Part shown: piece after piece, positions 62,974-64,000 of the stretch
Position numbering within the stretch: the first letter of the stretch is position 1
Layout of the letters: the number at the start of each line of letters is the position of its first letter
NCBI GenBank assembly: GCA_029202545.1
Contig: CP119311.1
Span: 2,542,001 to 2,606,000 of the forward strand
Direction of reading: 5' to 3'
Origin: Candidatus Pseudobacter hemicellulosilyticus
GTDB taxonomy: Bacteria; Bacteroidota; Bacteroidia; Chitinophagales; Chitinophagaceae
Length of the DNA: 64,000 nucleotides
The notes under the pieces: generated by a model
What the model was told of the DNA's origin: nothing
Database searches by the model: none
What the model saw: only the letters and a program-made list of their open reading frames with translations
Position numbers and translations under genes: made by a program

Positions 62974-64000
62974 ATGATGAGAGCAAGAGCATATCTACTA
63001 TTGACTATCGGGCTGCTGGCCGGCAGCGGGTCAATGATCTTCTGCGGCAAGGCTGGTGGCGGCGATACAGACACGCCGCCACCGCCGGCAGTCCAGACCT
63101 TTGTGAACCCATTGCTGAATGGCGCTGATCCCTGGGTGATCAAAAAAAACGATACTTACTATTACACACATACGCTGGGCAACCGCATTGGCTTATGGAA
63201 AACAAAAGCAATGTCAAAGCTGGCTGCCGCCACCCCTGTGGAAGTATACCGGCCGCCGGCAGGACAGCCCAATTCCGAAAATGTATGGGCGCCCGAGCTG
63301 CATTACCTGGACAACAAATGGTACCTGTATTATACGGCCGGCAGTGGGCCGCTGAGTACACAGTTGTGCTGGGTGCTGGAAAATGCCGGCCCGGATCCTA
63401 CGCAGGGAACCTGGACCAGCAAAGGACGTATCTATGCAACAGATACTGATTTCTGGGCCATTGACGGCACTATACTGGAAACGGGCGGCAACAGGTATTT
63501 CCTGTGGAGCGGTCAGCCGGAACCGGGGAAACAGAACCAGAATATCTATATCGCTAAAATGACCAACCCCTGGACCCTGCAGACGCCAACTGTAATGCTC
63601 ACAAAGCCGGAGCTGGGTTGGGAAACTGTAGGCGGACCTGTCAATGAAGGCCCGCAGATACTGCAAAATAAAGAAGGGCATGTATTCCTGGTCTATTCCG
63701 CCAGTGGTTGCTGGACGGACGACTATGCCCTGGGCATGCTGAGCCTGAAGCCGGGCGCTGATCCTTTGCAATTGGACAGCTGGATAAAAAAACAGCAGCC
63801 GGTGTTCAGCAAAAACGCAGACCACAAAGCATATGGTCCCGGGCACAATAGCTTTTTTATGTCACCGGATGGTAAAGAGAACTGGATACTCTATCATGCC
63901 AACAGCAATAGTGGTGATGGCTGTACGGATAAACGCAATGTGCGGATGCAGCCGTTCAGCTGGAATAGTGATGGTTCTCCTAAATTTGGTGAACCTGTAA
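62974..64000 (+). CDS. GH43 family glycosidase, arabinosidase-like (partial at right edge)
   Basis: Open from ATG 62974 to the window end (342 codons, no stop). The N-terminus has a signal sequence with Cys24 in MIFCGKAGGGD; the residue before is not a canonical lipobox, but the glycine-rich acidic stretch after it suggests a surface lipoprotein. A PPPP linker leads to the propeller with Asp52 (GADPW, base), WAPELHYL (105-112), Asp164 (AIDGTIL, pKa modulator) and Glu225 (VNEGPQI, acid). Probably an alpha-L-arabinofuranosidase or arabinanase. It may open a further sugar-use cluster to the right, under the divergent regulator. Confidence 0.9.
   Translation, partial: MMRARAYLLLTIGLLAGSGSMIFCGKAGGGDTDTPPPPAVQTFVNPLLNGADPWVIKKNDTYYYTHTLGNRIGLWKTKAMSKLAAATPVEVYRPPAGQPNSENVWAPELHYLDNKWYLYYTAGSGPLSTQLCWVLENAGPDPTQGTWTSKGRIYATDTDFWAIDGTILETGGNRYFLWSGQPEPGKQNQNIYIAKMTNPWTLQTPTVMLTKPELGWETVGGPVNEGPQILQNKEGHVFLVYSASGCWTDDYALGMLSLKPGADPLQLDSWIKKQQPVFSKNADHKAYGPGHNSFFMSPDGKENWILYHANSNSGDGCTDKRNVRMQPFSWNSDGSPKFGEPV

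Noticed and set aside
1..64000. tRNA, rRNA, transposases, integrases or phage genes
   Set aside because: None was seen on reading through either strand. Duplicated genes such as GH27 and the SusCD sets are explained by gene duplication without mobile-element ends.

Overview
The window comes from a member of the Bacteroidota, most likely Chitinophagaceae (a Chitinophaga- or Niastella-like genome). This is judged from three complete ECF-sigma / FecR / SusC / SusD loci, many SPII lipoproteins, several -7 boxes of the Bacteroidota type TAnnTTTG, and almost no Shine-Dalgarno sequences. No rRNA, tRNA, IS element, phage gene or CRISPR array was seen.

Layout. 1-72 is probably the tail of an unknown gene. 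252-4657 (minus) is a two-component pair: a periplasmic-TPR histidine kinase and a sigma-54 activator. 4842-6922 (plus) is an ECF sigma factor with a small membrane protein and an unrecognised lipoprotein. 6973-8919 (minus) is a GH127/DUF1680 glycosidase with a 26-bp perfect palindrome upstream. 9170-18573 (minus) is locus 1: sigma, FecR, SusC, SusD, DUF1735-F5/8C lipoprotein, TlpA-type redoxin. A second thioredoxin (18936-20267) is divergent from it. 20528-22121 holds an orphan lipoprotein and an SDR oxidoreductase.

22204-39632 (plus) is locus 2, a polysaccharide utilisation locus of about 17.4 kb: sigma, FecR, SusC, SusD, DUF1735-F5/8C lipoprotein, GH97, a beta-helix GH28/GH49-like enzyme, GH43-like, and two tandem GH27 enzymes. 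The enzyme set points to an alpha-galactoside- or arabinopyranoside-decorated glycan, possibly pectic or arabinogalactan-like. 39649-44123 (minus) is a TolC / HlyD / ABC-2 permease / AraC operon without an ATPase. Then come a serine hydrolase, a zinc alcohol dehydrogenase and a GH31 enzyme (all minus), a small membrane protein, a 336-bp repeat cluster and a DUF1801 protein. 51221-61569 (plus) is locus 3: sigma, FecR, SusC, SusD followed by a GldA-like ATPase and a fused GldF-GldG-like protein. The window closes with an orphan REC-AraC regulator divergent from a GH43 enzyme cut by the right edge.

How it works together. Each SusC carries an N-terminal STN domain, as expected for transporters that signal through FecR to their ECF sigma factor. 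All three SusC genes also share an unnamed leader layout: an A-rich tract, a GC hairpin, a 37-40 nt spacer, then a GACT...CAAAC block. This is the most interesting structure found here that gene annotation does not explain.
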